The notes: generated by a model not told the origin, from the sequence alone. A stretch of 64,000 nt of DNA from Enoplolaimus lenunculus (GCA_030248215.1 JASANG010001737.1:554501-618500); one strand, 5' to 3'; positions 50,378 to 61,730 are shown, numbered from the stretch's first letter. Numbers and translations: made by a program.

Positions 50378-50378
50378 A

Positions 50379-50491
50379 AATAAAAATGACCATACTGTAG
50401 CTTGATTAAAGAAACTTGGTAAAAAAACACACCGCAGGGCCTGTGACCAAGTTTGAAATTAGCAATGTAACATAGTTTCAACTGGAATAAA
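50379..50491 (+). terminator. Candidate polyadenylation signals
   Basis: AATAAA occurs at 50379-50384, directly after the stop codon, and again at 50486-50491. The second would leave a 3' UTR of about 130 nt and is the more plausible. Cleavage site not determinable from sequence. Confidence 0.35.
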
Positions 50492-50614
50492 ATCAAATTA
50501 GAATCGGAATCGGAACACAATTTTCTCTTGTGAGCAGTAATTTTTTTTTGCTTTAAACTTTTTCTGAACACATTAATTCGTTAAATGGGGCAAATAAAAG
50601 TTGATTTTCATTCG

Positions 50615-50788
50615 TTACACAGTATTATAAGCATATTCCTAAGCCTAAGCCTAAGCCTAAGCCTAAGCGTAAGAATGAGTTTATTCCTAAGCCTAAACCT
50701 AAGCCTAAGCCAATAAATATTCAAAGCTTAAGCTTACTCTATTCCAGTCCCACAGAAAAACATTCTGTCCCTGATCTTTACATGGGCC
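50615..50788. mobile_element. Family 1 MITE with CCTAAG arrays
   Basis: CAGTATTATAAGCATATTCC, five CCTAAG units, AAGAATGAGTTTATTCC, end GATCTTTACATGGGCC; outer left end missing. Confidence 0.75.
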
Positions 50789-51500
50789 GTTCTCGGTGTA
50801 AATTTGAAACATTCTACAACTTCGAACCCAATACTCGCCTGCGCTAATTATATATAAAATTGTATATTATTAAAGCTGGAATGCCCCAGAACCGTATTTT
50901 AAGAAGCGTTCTAGCTGTTTTGAGGAATGTTTCATATGTAAACATGAGACAACATATATATGCAAATTAGAACACACTTTTTCAAAGCCAATGTAAGTAC
51001 ATGATACAGCAGAGAGTTTCAAAGTGAACCAGAACGTAAATAAACAGTACTACACAGTTTTCAGCAATAAAAAGTGTTGGAAGGAATGTTCTTTGTTTGA
51101 AAATTCGCAACCACGTTGACTATCCAATCTTAGCTCACAGAATATTTGACCAGAATCGTGATTCGAAACGGTCTATTTTTTAGACTTTCAACTGTATCCT
51201 ACTAAATCTAGCAAATTAGATTTTGAGCATTATTCACATGTTTGTAAAATCATTTGGAGGCTAAGGAACTGAACCTATATACTTGTATCAATTTAACTCC
51301 ACTGACGGAAAAATATTTGACGCATCTGTCCCGGAAACTGCTCTTTCCCGCAGCAAAAATTTAGGTTTCAAAGTTCTGCCGCATGTTTTGGATGTCCCAT
51401 CGAAAACCATACAGTAACCGTTTACCCGTCAGAAACATGCATTTTAGTTGAAGATTGTGCAACATCTGAACTTGGCGTGTACGGTTGCTAGGTATAAAGA

Positions 51501-51580
51501 TACAAATAAATTGAAATAAAAGGGCGATATTTTATAAATTACAAATAAATTGAAATAAAAGTGCGATATTTTATAAATTT
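51501..51580 (+). repeat. 39-bp direct duplication
   Basis: ACAAATAAATTGAAATAAAA and GCGATATTTTATAAAT occur twice in tandem with one base change. Confidence 0.8.
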
Positions 51581-51668
51581 TTGAACCCCAAAATTTGCGT
51601 GAGCTGTCCTTCAATCTAAAAATCTGATAGGGCCATAGGATTATCAAAAACCATGAGCCATATAAACG

Positions 51669-51852
51669 GGCCCATGTTACTTTAAGAGGTGCCCAGGATT
51701 CTGGTGGGCCTATAGAAGTGTAGGATTATATTCTATATTACATTTTTTTTGCTTAGGCTTAGGAACACATTTTTGCAACGTTTATTTCTAGGCTTAGGCT
51801 TACGCTTAGGAATACACTTAATCTGCTGTTACGCTCCTGAGAGTAACTGACC
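51669..51852. mobile_element. Family 2 MITE
   Basis: GGCCCATGTTACTTTAAGAG start, TTGCTTAGGCTTAGGAACAC, GTTACGCTCCTGAGAGTAAC end, directly joined to a family 1 copy. Confidence 0.75.
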
Positions 51853-52026
51853 GATAAATGGGAGGAAAGCTTTTCTGCAGGATTGCAATAGAATAAGCTT
51901 ACGCTTTCAGACTATTGTTTGCTTAGATTTTATACTTGGCCTTAGGTATAAGCTCAATTTTCAGCTAAAGCGTGGACTTAGAGATATGCTTATACTACTG
52001 TCACAACCCTGCTTTGTATATTGGCC
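51849..52026. mobile_element. Family 1 MITE, joined to family 2 copy
   Basis: GACCGATAAATGGGAGG start, AATAGAATAAGCTTACGC, end CTTTGTATATTGGCC; only a few TTAGGC-like units left. Confidence 0.6.
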
Positions 52027-52154
52027 AAAACCATAAACTAGGCTAGTTAGAATGTGATCCCCCAAACTAGAAATTTTAAAATATTGTCAACCCAAATATT
52101 ATACCTTCAAAGTTTGGCTACTTAAATCTAATCTGTGCACTTATATTAGCATAC

Positions 52155-52255
52155 ACCGAAGCCTTAAAGCAAAACATTAGTCTAAAGCTTAAGCTTACTC
52201 TCTACCGGAGTCCGCCAGACAACAGCAGGTACGCCCGCCAAAGTAAAAATGGGCC
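52155..52255. mobile_element. Right-end MITE fragment (family 1/2)
   Basis: TTAGTCTAAAGCTTAAGC then ACGCCCGCCAAAGTAAAAAT and GGGCC. Confidence 0.5.
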
Positions 52256-52492
52256 GACCTTAACGTAACTAACTTTCCATGGTACATAATGCCTCAAACA
52301 AAGACTAGAAACTGGATCCCTATGGTGAATTTTGTGCCATTTTCATAAATATTCATATAAATTCTATACTGTCAGCAAAATGTCATCTCATTTTTTGGGT
52401 TGTGTTGCTTCTTATTTAGTAACAGGATACTCTCACATTATTTGTTCTGTACCTTTCATGGCTTTTCAAGGACATCGAGTTTAGAATAAACT

Positions 52493-52828
52493 TTGACGGT
52501 TGACAATCTTGATACCTCTTCTGTAACCGGGGAGTGGACCCGAGCGAAAAATGTAGTACATCCCCCCTCCGCAACATTTATTGCAATGACACGAAATGGA
52601 CACTTTTACAGTCTTGTAGCTAGAATAATTTGGTTACGGGCAAACAATTGTATAGTTGGCTACGATAGATCGCAACCAAATATTTTAGACAATATTATTC
52701 CCTTTCGATATGATGAAATCATCGCTACGAACGCTGTCTATACGGTTCCGTGCACACTCAGCTTAGCGTCTAAAAAGGCTTCGGATAATATTTTGCCTAA
52801 AGTCATTCCCGGTTTATGTCTGTTATAA
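52493..52828 (+). CDS. Unassigned 111-codon open frame, faintly DM9-like
   Basis: Open frame ending TAA at 52826-52828, with an in-frame stop just upstream and no ATG at its start. The composition is protein-like: GEWTRAKNVVHPPSATFIA, RNGHFYSLVARI, IVGYD and YDEIIAT. The order W-x-x-A, P-x-x-A, N-G-x-F-Y, G-Y and a final Y-D/E-I/V-hydrophobic word recalls DM9 repeats, but this is a weak visual match. It could be one exon or a relic. No splice partner was found. Confidence 0.25.
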   Translation: MTVDNLDTSSVTGEWTRAKNVVHPPSATFIAMTRNGHFYSLVARIIWLRANNCIVGYDRSQPNILDNIIPFRYDEIIATNAVYTVPCTLSLASKKASDNILPKVIPGLCLL

Positions 52829-52970
52829 AACTCTGCTGAATACACATAAGCTAAAAAACGCGTTTAAAACAGACACTATCGTGACAGCTTCATTTTCAAA
52901 TATATTTTCACCAAACTCATTTATGTGTCGAAAGTTTTAGCTTAATAAATAAATACTCATACGTTCAGGC

Positions 52971-53120
52971 TCGCAGCCAGCTCAACGTTTGCTAGGGGAC
53001 GGCGAAAAGTTTTCAACAACGGCATACAATGGTTTTCGATGACTTACAACAAGCAAGGTTGAAAATATTCTAGTGATGCTGAAATCTTTTTTCCAAAGAC
53101 CATCAGCAGTTTCGACTGGC
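52971..53120 (+). mobile_element. Family 7 MITE
   Basis: CTCGCAGCCAGCTCAACG start, GACTTACAACAAGCAAGGTT core; right end decayed. Confidence 0.55.
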
Positions 53121-53342
53121 GTCAATCTAGCTAGAGGCCCACATCAACTATTATCGAACTGTGACCTATAGGTATGCATGAAGTTGGTTAAGCACGAAAA
53201 TTATACTCTGAAACTAAAACTAGTCGGTTGATGAGGGTACCGGTAATCTTTTTTTGAGTTCATGCCTATACACAAACTTGCGAAATTTAAATAAACCGGT
53301 TTTTGAAATTTTAAACTATTAAGATATCCTGCTGATTAGTGA

Positions 53343-53443
53343 TGGGCATCGGATTTTTTTCATATCCGGATATCCGGCAATTCGGATATCCGGCAATTCT
53401 TGCCGGATATTTATCCGGATATCCGGATATCCGGTGCCCATCT
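53343..53443. repeat. ATATCCGG palindromic repeat cluster
   Basis: GGGCATCGGAT to ATCCGGTGCCC bracket a run of ATATCCGGATATCCGG words, giving a long imperfect palindrome. Confidence 0.8.
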
Positions 53444-53691
53444 ATACTGCTGATGCATGTGCCGGAGCTCACCTTGCTATAGGGCTGCTGCAGAACTGTA
53501 ACAGCAGGATACAGGGGTGTCCTAAACATACTATCAAGCCAGGTAAAAAAGCCTAAACTAAACCTTTAAACATAAGCTTAATTCTAAACCTAAGCCTAAA
53601 TCCTAAGCCTCCTGTTCTCTAAGTCATTCAATATACCAGTCTTGCATAGTTGGCAGAATTATAATTAAAATGGACATGTGCCAATGCTCAT

Positions 53692-53887
53692 GCCAATGTA
53701 AAGAACAAGGGCGGAACATATTATAAGCATCTTCTTAAGCCTTTGCCTAAGCCTAAGCTTTGGCATAAGCATAAGAATGAGCATATTTCTAAGCCTAAGC
53801 CTAAACCAAGCCAAAATATTAGTCTAAAGTTTAAGCGTACTCTTTTCTAGTCCCACAAGAAAACGGTCCTTTATGTTTACATGGGCC
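53692..53887. mobile_element. Family 1 MITE
   Basis: GCCAATGTAAAGAACAAGGG start, AAGAATGAGCATATTTC middle, TTTACATGGGCC end. Confidence 0.75.
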
Positions 53888-54913
53888 CAATTGTCAAAAC
53901 GTACCCTTCGCTGATGAAACTAATCTTTAAGCCAAGGTTATAAATTAGGCACCGCTATTTCGGGATTGGATATTTCCACTTTATCGCTGCCCTTATGCTC
54001 GCACCAGTGCAATGGTAAAAAACGATAAGATCAGTTTATTAGCAACAAACTACACAGACTTCTACTCGTAAAAGTGTTCTAAATGAAATTATTACATTTC
54101 CAGCCAGCGCAAACGCTGATAAAACCGTGTATTCTTTAATGAGGAAAGTGTAGAAAAACACGACAATTAGGTTAGACTTTGTTTGCAGCGAAAAGCAAAG
54201 ACACGCGGAACAAGGTTGTTTACGGTCAGTTGGACACACCTAGAAAAGTGTACTGCAGTGACTCGAATAAGAAGGGGTAATAAGAGGGGGTCTCCATTTG
54301 TGAATTCCAAACAATAGGAGTCCTTATCCCTAATAACTGTCCGTAAGCGGACGGAGTCCCTAAACTTTAATCAGAGTCCATAAATGTCAATTATCCCAAA
54401 TTATAGTGCATCACTGACTCCAGCACCAATTACAGTTGAGTTCGAAACTTTAAAGCGTACTTAAGTTTTGAAAGTACATTCCTAAGTACAAGCTTGCATT
54501 ATAGCTAAAACTATTTTTACACGAGACAAATAAATGTTTTATTCAACAAATAGTTGCAATACTAAATACATCAGCAAAACGAAGGGTGGGTTAAAAATAA
54601 ATAATAGTTCGTAACCGAATAACAGGGGGGTACCCTCTGGAGTGGCCAAATAAATATCAATTCCCCTCCCCTCTTATTCGGGACACTACAGTAGGCGTGT
54701 CGCTGACAACCCTTATGTATTCCAAAACTAAAGTTTCGAATTAGAATTTAAAACATTTAATGAAAAAATTATTTTGGCTTTTCGCTCGGATCACTCGCAA
54801 AGTTTTCGACACTGTCTGTACTGTTTGACCATTGGTTGTCTACCAAAGATGGGATTCCTTATCAGATTTGAAGGACCGTCCGCTTTGGGTGTTACCTGAT
54901 GATTCGACACCAT

Positions 54914-55054
54914 GGCCTATGTATAGAACAGAACCGCAACAGTAGTATAAACATATTCTAAAACCTAAGACTAAACAAAAAATAGTCTAAAGCTTAAAGG
55001 TTACGCTATTGCGGTCGTACAGAAAAACGTTTCGCACCTGACTTTTCATAGACC
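54914..55054. mobile_element. Family 1 MITE, short
   Basis: GGCCTATGTATAGAACAG start, AAACCTAAGACTAAAC, ACTTTTCATAGACC end. Confidence 0.65.
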
Positions 55055-55226
55055 GACACTCCTATAGAAAAATATCATTCTCGTGTCGCTGAACAAATAA
55101 ACGCTACAGCGTTAAAGTGAGATGGGAAGACGAAAAAGTTTTGTTCATATTCAAAACAGCTGTCGAAACAAGATGGTTGCGTCTCGTTTGGCATTTGATA
55201 TAAGATAATCTTTATGTTCGTTTCAG

Positions 55227-55388
55227 ATCCGTAGCCAGCTCACCTTGCTAGTGGAGGCTACAAATGTTTCGGCGCATAGCAGGCTTTGTGTTGACTTGTA
55301 CAAGCAAGATTGAGCATTTTCTAGAGGTGACAAAATTTTTCCATGGGGGGTTGAGTGACATTGGCAGCCCACCCCCTTAGCTACGGGC
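55227..55388 (+). mobile_element. Family 7 MITE
   Basis: ATCCGTAGCCAGCTCACCTT start, CTTGTACAAGCAAGATTGAG core, TTAGCTACGGGC end. Confidence 0.7.
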
Positions 55389-55606
55389 AGGATTAGTTTA
55401 GAGACATCGCTTTTTTATAGTCGTTTGTTTGTACAGGTAGTAGTTATTCATTTTTAGGCTTGAAAACTAATTACAGTTCCTTCCTGAATTATAGCAGTCA
55501 TTTGAATATTATCTTAGCCAAGGTTTGCAAATTATTAAACCTCGAGTGTAATCGCTTCAATATTTGTAGTCTACTGTGAAGATGTAATTCTCAACTGTTC
55601 GCAGCA

Positions 55607-55715
55607 GGGTGCAACCGAAGATGAATAATACCGGAGACGGAGCCGGAGGTGGAAACAATTCTACCGGCGCCGGAGGCCGATTTTCTGCCGGAGCCGGAGG
55701 CAGATGGTCAGATTG
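55607..55715. repeat. GGAGCCGGAGG imperfect repeat
   Basis: ACCGGAGACGGAGCCGGAGG, GGCGCCGGAGGCCG and GCCGGAGCCGGAGGC. The minus-strand proline-rich frame here is a by-product. Confidence 0.6.
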
Positions 55716-56070
55716 TAATTGGATTTTGACCGAATTACGGTGAGCTATTGATCTCAAATATAACTCACAACTGTTTGGATGGATAAAATTCAAAGAATAT
55801 GCTGTATTACGAATCTTTCGCTTTTCATTGGTTTGACAGTAATGAGATCCATAGCTGGTGGTAGGTGCTACCCAAATCCAATACGTCACTTTTGTCTCGT
55901 CTAAATCCCGTGTATGACCGTCTTATTAACTTTTAGCCCTGCGAGCAAGCTGAGCTGACTACGGTCGTGTTCATCTTGCACTCGCTTTGTAGAACCCAAA
56001 AGGTGGCTCGATTGAGAAACAGATTCAAGTATGAGAATGAAAATTCATACCGTGAGATTCTGCTGTTTTC

Positions 56071-56468
56071 GGTCCAAGCAAAGATCAGGGGCGGAACGTA
56101 TTTCTGTAAAACTACAATAGATTAAAGCGTAAGCTTTAGACTATTTTGTTTTGCTTCGGCTTTGGCTTGAGTTCATTTTTACGCTTTAGGCTTAGGCGTA
56201 GACTTAAGGCCATGATTATACTACTACTGTTACGGGTCTTTTCTACACTGCAAAAAAATGGAGAGTCAAATTGACTCCCTCCGAGATAGGCTCTACGGGA
56301 CTACACAAACTGAGCCAAATTCGACTCTGCCAGAGTCAAACGTGCGACTAAGTGATTCGAATTTGACACCTGGCGGAGTCGCATTTGACTCAGTTTGTGT
56401 AGTCCCGTAAAGCCTATTTCAGAGAAAGTCAATTTGACTCACCATTTTTTGCAGTGTATACATTGGCC
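56071..56468. mobile_element. Family 1 MITE interrupted by a family 6 element
   Basis: GGTCCAAGCAAAGATCAGGG start; the expected end CTACATTGGCC is split after CTA, resuming as TACATTGGCCAG after the family 6 insert. Confidence 0.8.
56246..56456. mobile_element. Family 6 palindromic MITE with TA duplication, nested
   Basis: CACTGCAAAAAAATGG start and CCATTTTTTGCAGTG end, TA on both sides; nearly the whole element is an inverted repeat (AGTCAAATTGACTC, GGACTACACAAACTGAG). TA duplication and ends suggest a mariner/Tc1-type source (inference). Inserted in a family 1 copy, so younger than it. Confidence 0.88.
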
Positions 56469-56698
56469 AGCTTTCAGTAAACAAATTAATTAGTTGTCAC
56501 GTTCGTGAACGACAGAATGTAGTTTACAAGTGACAACATTTAAAAGCTGCGATGAAACCAGCTGTATCTTAAATCACGCACTTCCTATAATTGATCCCTT
56601 TGCGTTTAATTATCCTGAACGACAACAACAATTTTATTTACAAACGGTTGCTGACAGCTAAGATCTTGGGTATAGCTTAACAAAGGTACACTGCAAAA

Positions 56699-56876
56699 AA
56701 TGGTGAGCCAAATTGACTCTCTCCGAAATAGGCTCTACGGGACTACACAAATTGGGTCAAATTCTACTCATTTAGCCGCACGTTTGACTCTGGCGGAGTC
56801 GAAATTGACTCAGTTTGCGTAGTCCCGTAGAGCCTATTTCGGAGGGAGTCAATTTGACTCCCCATTTATTGCAGTG
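56699..56876. mobile_element. Family 6 palindromic MITE
   Basis: CACTGCAAAAAATGGTG start, CCCATTTATTGCAGTG end, flanked by TA. Confidence 0.88.
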
Positions 56877-56903
56877 TATTTGCATTCGGTGAAATAAACT
56901 GTG

Positions 56904-57131
56904 GGCCCATGTTACTTTTTAAGGGACGACCAGGTTTGTGGCGGGTCCATAAAAGCGTAGGTTTGGATTATAGACGACATTTTTTGCTTTGGCGTAGGCT
57001 TAGATCTTTAGGACCTATTTTTACAACGCTTAGGCTTAGGCTTAGGAATTCATTTTGCAACGCTTAAGTTTGGGCTTTTAGGCTTAGGAATACGCATCAT
57101 CAGGAGTTACGCCCCTAAAACTAACATGGCC
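56904..57131. mobile_element. Family 2 MITE with TTAGGC units
   Basis: GGCCCATGTTACTTTTTAAG start, AACGCTTAGGCTTAGGCTTA inside, GTTACGCCCCTAAAACTAAC and ATGGCC end. Confidence 0.78.
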
Positions 57132-57143
57132 AAACTGTGGATA

Positions 57144-57310
57144 CGGGCCCGTAGCCAAAACGAGGACCAGGGGAGCTCAGCCCCACCCCCTGAAAAGATT
57201 TTGACCGCCTAAAAAATTTTCAATCTTGCTTGTCACTCATTGAACACCGATGAATGCCCCGCATGGACAATTTTTAGGCCCCCCATAGTAAGGTGAGCTG
57301 GCTACGGACC
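57144..57310 (-). mobile_element. Family 7 MITE, reverse orientation
   Basis: GGGCCCGTAGCCAAAACG start, TTTTCAATCTTGCTTGTCAC core, AAGGTGAGCTGGCTACGG end. Confidence 0.72.
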
Positions 57311-57547
57311 TGTGTGTATAAGTTTCGCGATTGCAAAATATTTGCTATATTCCTTACATTCATCCCGGCAACCCCGAAGCCGAAGGGTTCCAGCACTGTT
57401 TAAAAATCCTACAACCGTTATCTGCTATCCGGCGGTATCCGTTGAAATAAAAATTAAGAAACACTTTTTTATATTTTTTGTTTTGGCCAGAACTGATCTG
57501 TTCCAAAGTATTTTTTTTGATTGCCATGTTTGTTAAACATTTTTCTA

Positions 57548-57756
57548 CACTGCAAAAAATGGTGAGTCAAATTGACTCGCTCTGAAATAGTCTCTACCGG
57601 ACGATACAAACTGAGTCAAATTCGACTCAACCAGAGTCAAATTTGACTCACTGTGTCTCATGTTTGACTCTGGCAGAGTCGAATTTGATTCAGTTTGTGT
57701 AGATACGTAGAGCCGATTTCAGAGAGAGTCAGTTTGACTCATCATTTCTTGCAGTG
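57548..57756. mobile_element. Family 6 palindromic MITE
   Basis: CACTGCAAAAAATGGTGAG start, ATCATTTCTTGCAGTG end, TA on each side. Third copy within 1.5 kb. Confidence 0.88.
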
Positions 57757-58131
57757 TAAATTTAATCAAATATTCGGGTCACTACAGTAGATTTATAAGA
57801 ATATATAAAGATAAGTTTTCCTAGTGTAAGAAATCTTTTACTGTTGCCGATAAATTTCTAAAATAGGTCGTTCTTCGGCCGTAGTTGCCGGACTAATTTC
57901 GGGTCAAGCTAATTGGATAAAATTGCATAGTTCATGTCCTGCTTGCTAGTCTATTTATTTTAGGTATAGCATTTTCTTAAAAAGAAGCAATTTCTCGTCA
58001 TTTCGCTAGTGACCCTGTCAGCCGTCCTCTGAACAAATTCATGTGTTAATTAAAAGAAAACTGTTTATAACATTAGTATTGCGAGCGGTACCTGCAGCTA
58101 CTTCCTCCCGGAATCACTAGACATTAACCGA

Positions 58132-58300
58132 CCTAATAGAGTTGGATTAAGCTTTAGACTAATTTTTCGCTCAAGTTTACACTTACGAGGCGTTTAGCTT
58201 ATGTTTATCTATAGGTTTATATTCGTATACGCTGAACCTTATACTGGGCTTAAGAATATGTTTCCATACTACCGTTATACTCCTTAAAGCAACATTGGCC
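58132..58300. mobile_element. Decayed family 1/2 MITE
   Basis: TAGAGTTGGATTAAGCTTTA like family 1 on the left; TATACTCCTTAAAGCAAC and ATTGGCC like family 2 on the right. Confidence 0.5.
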
Positions 58301-59909
58301 TGGTTAGACCAACAAAACGGTAGAGTCTAGACGTAATATATTCTAGATCTGAATAGTGATGTATTGACAATAGCCAAACGAATCAAAAGAAGAATACACA
58401 ACCATTTTTTTACCTAAAATTTCAAGGTAATCTTTTGAAGCCTGTAAGTGGTTTGTTTTGAAACGTTGCCACGTTGACCGTTTTAAATATTAATATCTGT
58501 ATATTGTGTCGTATGAAATCATATTTTTGCTTTACAAAGCTACGTAACTCAACCTGATTGGTTTGCTAGGAGGTGCAGGCGAAACATGGTAAGAGAAATA
58601 TAAACGGCTGCAGCTGGTTATGTATTACAAATATATAAAAACAAAACTAGCGAACCAGAAATTATTAATATATGGTGTTAAAAATGCAATTCTAATCGAT
58701 AAAACAGCACCCACTTAACCATCATCGGTATTAGTTAGCTATTTACGAGGGATGTGAACCCGAACGGTCCGGAATTTCTCTATGGCGTGATCCATAGAAT
58801 GCCGTGGTTGTGATATCACGGCTAATCCTGGAACGGATTGCGTCGGACCGGTTAAACACGTAAGTATCACAAGCACAGTGCAAATACAGGGTGTTTCAGA
58901 AGTAACTAGTCACACTTTGTCAATCAATATCTTCCGGCGTAATATTTCGCAATGGTTGTTTATCGCTGTTTTTAATATTTCAGGTTATTATAAATATATA
59001 CTGTTTATACCATGGATTCCCCATTAGGGAAAGTATGCTCCGACTACAAATACACTGACCCAGCGTAAATGCGGCCAGGTCCGTATTACTACTAGCTAGA
59101 TCGTCCAGGTTGGGATCATGTTCATTGCTGTAGGAATCCTATGCGAGGATAGTATTTCTCACTTTTAAGGCTGAGCAACCAATGGCATGGCCGATCCATG
59201 ATGGGGAAACCCTGGTTTAATAGGCCCTTCACAACACTGTCAAACCTTCAATTTTGTATTAACCTTTAATGCTAATTTTAGCGTTTGGTTTTTCGTTGGC
59301 TTCGTTCGCGAGTTTCCACCCCCCTGTTATATCTCTACCCTTCCTTTTGGAAATTTCTCGTTCCGCCTCAGAGTAATCGGCAATAATTAACCCGTACGGA
59401 TCGTTTATAGTCGTTCAAACGCGAGATATTTTCACTGTCAAGTGAGCGAGCATGATTTAGGTATACATAGCCAATAAAAGGAACAGCTGTAGACAGTTGG
59501 ACTAAAACACATTACGTCACCCCCTGTAAATTTAGCAGAATTTTTTTAACAAAATTTGAACATCAAATTCAAAATTTAAAAACAATTGACGTTTTGGTTT
59601 TTGGTTTCTCGCATCGGGCTGTGGTATAAGCTTTAGCCTCTGAATATGTTGAGTTTTCGTTGAATTCAACCTATCATATCGATATTGGTATAGTTATATT
59701 AATTTGATGTTACTAACGCGACAATGTTTTATGGTAATTGAACCTTGTTAAAATTACAGAGAAACACATCTTTTTTGTTAGTAAAAAAGTCAATGAGCGT
59801 TATTAACAAAATACATTTAATCCACTGTTTCATATGCGTTGTTACTAAACAGGTTCATATGATTTTTAGTTTGGTCTCAAGGCACCACACGTTGGTTATG
59901 TTTATATCC

Positions 59910-60249
59910 CAGTCGGCGCTTTTTATCGAAACTGGGATCAATGTACGGTCAGATCCGTAACTGTAGTATAAACATGTTTTTAAGCCTAAACCTGAGCTTA
60001 AAGCCTAAGCGTAAACTTATGCCTACGTTGGTTCTGTTATATCGCAGTCGGCGTTTTTCCGAAACTGGAGTCAACGTACGGTCAGATCCGTAACTGTAGT
60101 ATAAACATGTTTTTAAGCCTAAACCTGAGCTTAAAGCCTAAGCGTAAGAATAAATTTATGCCTAAGCCTAGGCGAAAAATATATAAAGCAAGCTTTACTC
60201 TATAGCAGTCCCGCAGAAAAACGTTTCACCCATAATCTTTACATGGGCC
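59910..60249. mobile_element. Family 1 MITE with internal 135-bp tandem duplication
   Basis: CAGTCGGCG, GTACGGTCAGATCCGTAAC and TAAGCCTAAACCTGAGC occur twice (about 59911-60020 and 60046-60155). The right end GATCTTTACATGGGCC is near 60235-60250. Confidence 0.75.
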
Positions 60250-60291
60250 AAAACTGGTTTGACAATTTTAACGTTCTGGCATATTTAAGGT

Positions 60292-60515
60292 ATGCTCATC
60301 AATCTCTCGTGGTGTTTCTGTTTGACAAAGAATTCGGTAAATTATATACCGTTTGCTGTGGCTATTAATAATGAGTTGAGTGGAATGATGTTAAATTTAT
60401 ACCCAAATGTAAAAATTCAGAATAGGTGTTTGACCAAAGTTGATGGTGTCCTGATTCGTGACATTTTTCTCATTGACTTCAAGATTTTGCGAAAGCAATT
60501 TTACTCTGAGTTCAG
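60292..60515 (+). other. Protein-like open frame cut by a family 2 MITE
   Basis: About 75 codons, including FAVAINNELSGMMLNLYPNV and VDGVLIRDIFLIDFKILR, before MITE sequence takes over at 60515. No family recognised, no splice support; could be a relic. Confidence 0.2.
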
Positions 60516-60813
60516 CCCATGTTACTTTCAGAGCCGTCGCACATTTTTGTACGGCTGTAAAAGAATAGGCTTAGATTTTAGACTAGATTTATTGCTTGAG
60601 ATTACACGAAAGCTGATTCGGTGTCGTCGAGTGAATTATCTAACAGTTTAGATAAAATTTGACGGTAAAACGTATATTAATGGGTTAATATACTACTTAT
60701 TTCTTATACTATAACGGAGAATCCATTTAAATTAGGCTTAAGAATATAGTTTTGTCAGCTACTTTGGCTTAGGAACATGCTAAATCAGTTACGGCCCTAA
60801 AAGTAACATTAAC
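60515..60813. mobile_element. Family 2 MITE, enlarged
   Basis: GCCCATGTTACTTTCAGAG start and CGGCCCTAAAAGTAACATTA end. About 100 bp longer than most copies, with unmatched sequence in the middle. Confidence 0.65.
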
Positions 60814-61063
60814 CCTAAGCTCTATACCGCGCATCTTTAACCAAATTACTTTTATTCTGTTTACCCCGAAGCTAGTGATGTTTAACTAGCAAAACTGCGC
60901 AATATTTCCTCAGGACCCCGTAGAGTGACAAATGTTGCATGTTAATTGTTCGGCTTGACGAGTGCGCTAATACTGCAACTTATGAGCAAGTTTAGTGTTA
61001 CTAAATTAATTATGTATTTGTTTTACCCGCGGAGGTTATGTGGAAACGTCGCATTCGTTTTAT

Positions 61064-61399
61064 CAAGAGTGGATGATCACTCTTTATAACAAGAGTGTGC
61101 AACTGGGTATATTCCGTGTATTAAAGAATGTTCCTGGCACGCGTTGCATTTTTGTTCGACCCCCTCTCAACCAGGGGTGGGGTTTAAACAAGAGATTAAC
61201 AGTATACTTCAGTACACCTACCCCCCCTTAAACAAAGGGGGTTACAACAATTTCCTCCTTTACTACGATATAAAACTGCATAAAGACCCCCTAAACAAGG
61301 GGGTAGGCCAAAAACGCAACGCGTGCTGAGTATATTATTTAATACATAGAATGTACCCAGTTGCACACTCTTGTTATAAAGAGTGATCATCCACTCTTG
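61064..61399. mobile_element. Family 4 MITE, near-complete
   Basis: CAAGAGTGGATGATCACTCT start and its exact inverse AGAGTGATCATCCACTCTTG end; several GTACACCTACCCCCCCT-like centre words and two CCCCCTAAACAAGGGGGT hairpins. Confidence 0.85.
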
Positions 61400-61433
61400 G
61401 TTTCATCGACAGTGAACAATCGCTACTATTAAA

Positions 61434-61730
61434 CAAGAGTATGCAACTGGGCACATTCTGTGTTGAAAAGAAACGAATGTATCCGACACGCGTTGCGTTT
61501 TTGCCCAACCCCTTTATTTTGAGGGCGCGTACAACCGGTGCGAACCATGGCACGTTATATATGCGGCGTCACACATGCTCCCCTTATAGTTTAATTTAGG
61601 GTATTCATGTAATAGCGACCCCCTCTGTAAACAAGGCAGGGTCGGCCAAAAACGCAACACCCGGTGGTACAATTTGTACCATGCGGTGGACCGCAAGAAT
61701 TGCACACTGTTGTCATTATCGACTCTTTGT
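61434..61730. mobile_element. Family 4 MITE
   Basis: CAAGAGTATGCAACTGGGC start, GACACGCGTTGCGTTTTTGC, mirrored AACGCAACACCCGGTGG, TTGCACACTGTTG end; separated by 34 bp from the previous copy. Confidence 0.75.

Noticed and set aside
49885-50118. 78-codon open frame before the terminal exon
   Set aside because: Most of it lies in a family 4 MITE.
55557-55889. Minus-strand proline-rich open frame
   Set aside because: Produced by the GGAGCCGGAGG repeat; no family, start or splice support.
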